Source: Steroidobacteraceae bacterium (lineage in GTDB: Bacteria; Pseudomonadota; Gammaproteobacteria; Steroidobacterales; Steroidobacteraceae). From it: a DNA stretch of 5,455 bases. Of the stretch, positions 5,088 to 5,455 are shown one piece after another. The position numbers and the translations under genes were made by a program. How positions within the stretch are numbered: the stretch's first letter is position 1; each line of letters starts with the position of its first letter. The DNA lies in assembly GCA_021325695.1 (NCBI GenBank), contig JAJTCR010000123.1, positions 1-5,455 on the forward strand. Reading direction: 5' to 3'. The notes under the pieces are model-generated. The model was given only the letters and a program-made list of their open reading frames with translations, was not told the origin of the DNA and did no database searches.

Positions 5088-5455
5088 TTACTGGCCCGCG
5101 GTGTCGGGAGGCGAGGTGGCCGGTTCTTCGCCCGTGGCGGGTGCAGTTGACGGCGCAGTCGCTGGCGCGGTCGGCGCCGCCGGCTCCGCCGCCGTCGATC
5201 GCGTGCCTGCGCCTTGGTCGGCGTCCATGCGAGCCTTCTGCGACTCGTGCCAGGTCCTGATTTCATCGCGCGACAGCTTCTTGTCGCGGTCGACGTCGAT
5301 TTCGTCGAAGCGACTGACCAGCGTCGGCGTCGCCTTCTCGAACTCCGGCTTCGACAGCGATTCGTCGCCGTCCGCGTCGAAGGCCCACCACTGCTCCGTC
5401 GTGGTCGCGGTCGTCTGATCGCCCTCGCCGGGCCCGGAGGTCGGCGGCGCGGCGG
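5088..5455 (-). CDS. EF-hand calcium-binding protein with Ala/Pro/Thr-rich tail, 5'-truncated
   Basis: The frame runs from the window edge to a TAA at 5090-5088; 121 codons are visible and the N-terminus, where a signal peptide would be expected, is outside. Two canonical 12-residue EF-hand loops are seen: DADGDESLSKPE (visible residues 26-37) and DVDRDKKLSRDE (53-64). Each has acidic residues at positions 1, 3 and 5 and Glu at 12, with flanking helical stretches, so calcium binding is well supported. Residues about 79-121 form a low-complexity tail rich in Ala, Pro and Thr with repeated APAT-like units, and the first visible residues (about 1-20) are also Pro/Gly/Thr-rich, giving an EF-hand pair between two flexible segments. 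Such small EF-hand proteins are common in the envelope or periplasm of proteobacteria, mostly without known function. It is followed by an intrinsic terminator and is thus a separate transcription unit from the M20 gene. Confidence 0.85.
   Translation of the reverse strand, partial: AAPPTSGPGEGDQTTATTTEQWWAFDADGDESLSKPEFEKATPTLVSRFDEIDVDRDKKLSRDEIRTWHESQKARMDADQGAGTRSTAAEPAAPTAPATAPSTAPATGEEPATSPPDTAGQ

Overview
The window is GC-rich (by eye about two thirds G+C) and densely coding, with GTG starts, a 4-base gene overlap and short intergenic gaps. It reads as the chromosome of a high-GC proteobacterium. A Sec-exported M20 peptidase, a secreted-looking EF-hand protein and an E1 enzyme with its rhodanese domain in front would suit a gammaproteobacterium of the Xanthomonadales/Lysobacter kind, but this placement is an inference from gene types only. 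I see no rRNA, tRNA, CRISPR array, insertion sequence, integrase or phage gene.

Left part, plus strand (1-2112): a 5'-truncated YqeC-family gene is followed by a small MoaD/ThiS/CysO-type sulfur-carrier gene. That carrier gene overlaps by 4 bases a gene for a fused rhodanese + MoeB/ThiF-type E1 adenylyltransferase. YqeC is known from the selenium-dependent molybdenum hydroxylase system. The carrier and E1-rhodanese are together enough to make a protein thiocarboxylate (activation by adenylation, then sulfur transfer). The block therefore concerns sulfur, and possibly selenium, delivery for cofactor or cysteine synthesis. A GC-rich hairpin without a U-tract follows the E1 gene.

Middle (2263-3558, plus): a complete CoA-transferase of the acetyl-CoA hydrolase / 4-hydroxybutyrate CoA-transferase family with its catalytic glutamate in place. 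It stands alone, and its metabolic partners are not in the window.

Right part, minus strand (3562-5455): a complete exported M20-family zinc metallopeptidase converges on the CoA-transferase gene with only 3 bases between the stop codons. Upstream of it lies a strong intrinsic terminator that closes a 5'-truncated gene for a two-EF-hand protein with an Ala/Pro/Thr-rich tail. The M20 gene is therefore probably transcribed from its own promoter in the roughly 80 bases between terminator and start codon.

Nothing here is clearly a new defence or mobile system. The most interesting unit is the YqeC / CysO-like carrier / rhodanese-E1 cluster, whose sulfur or selenium acceptor cannot be identified from the window.
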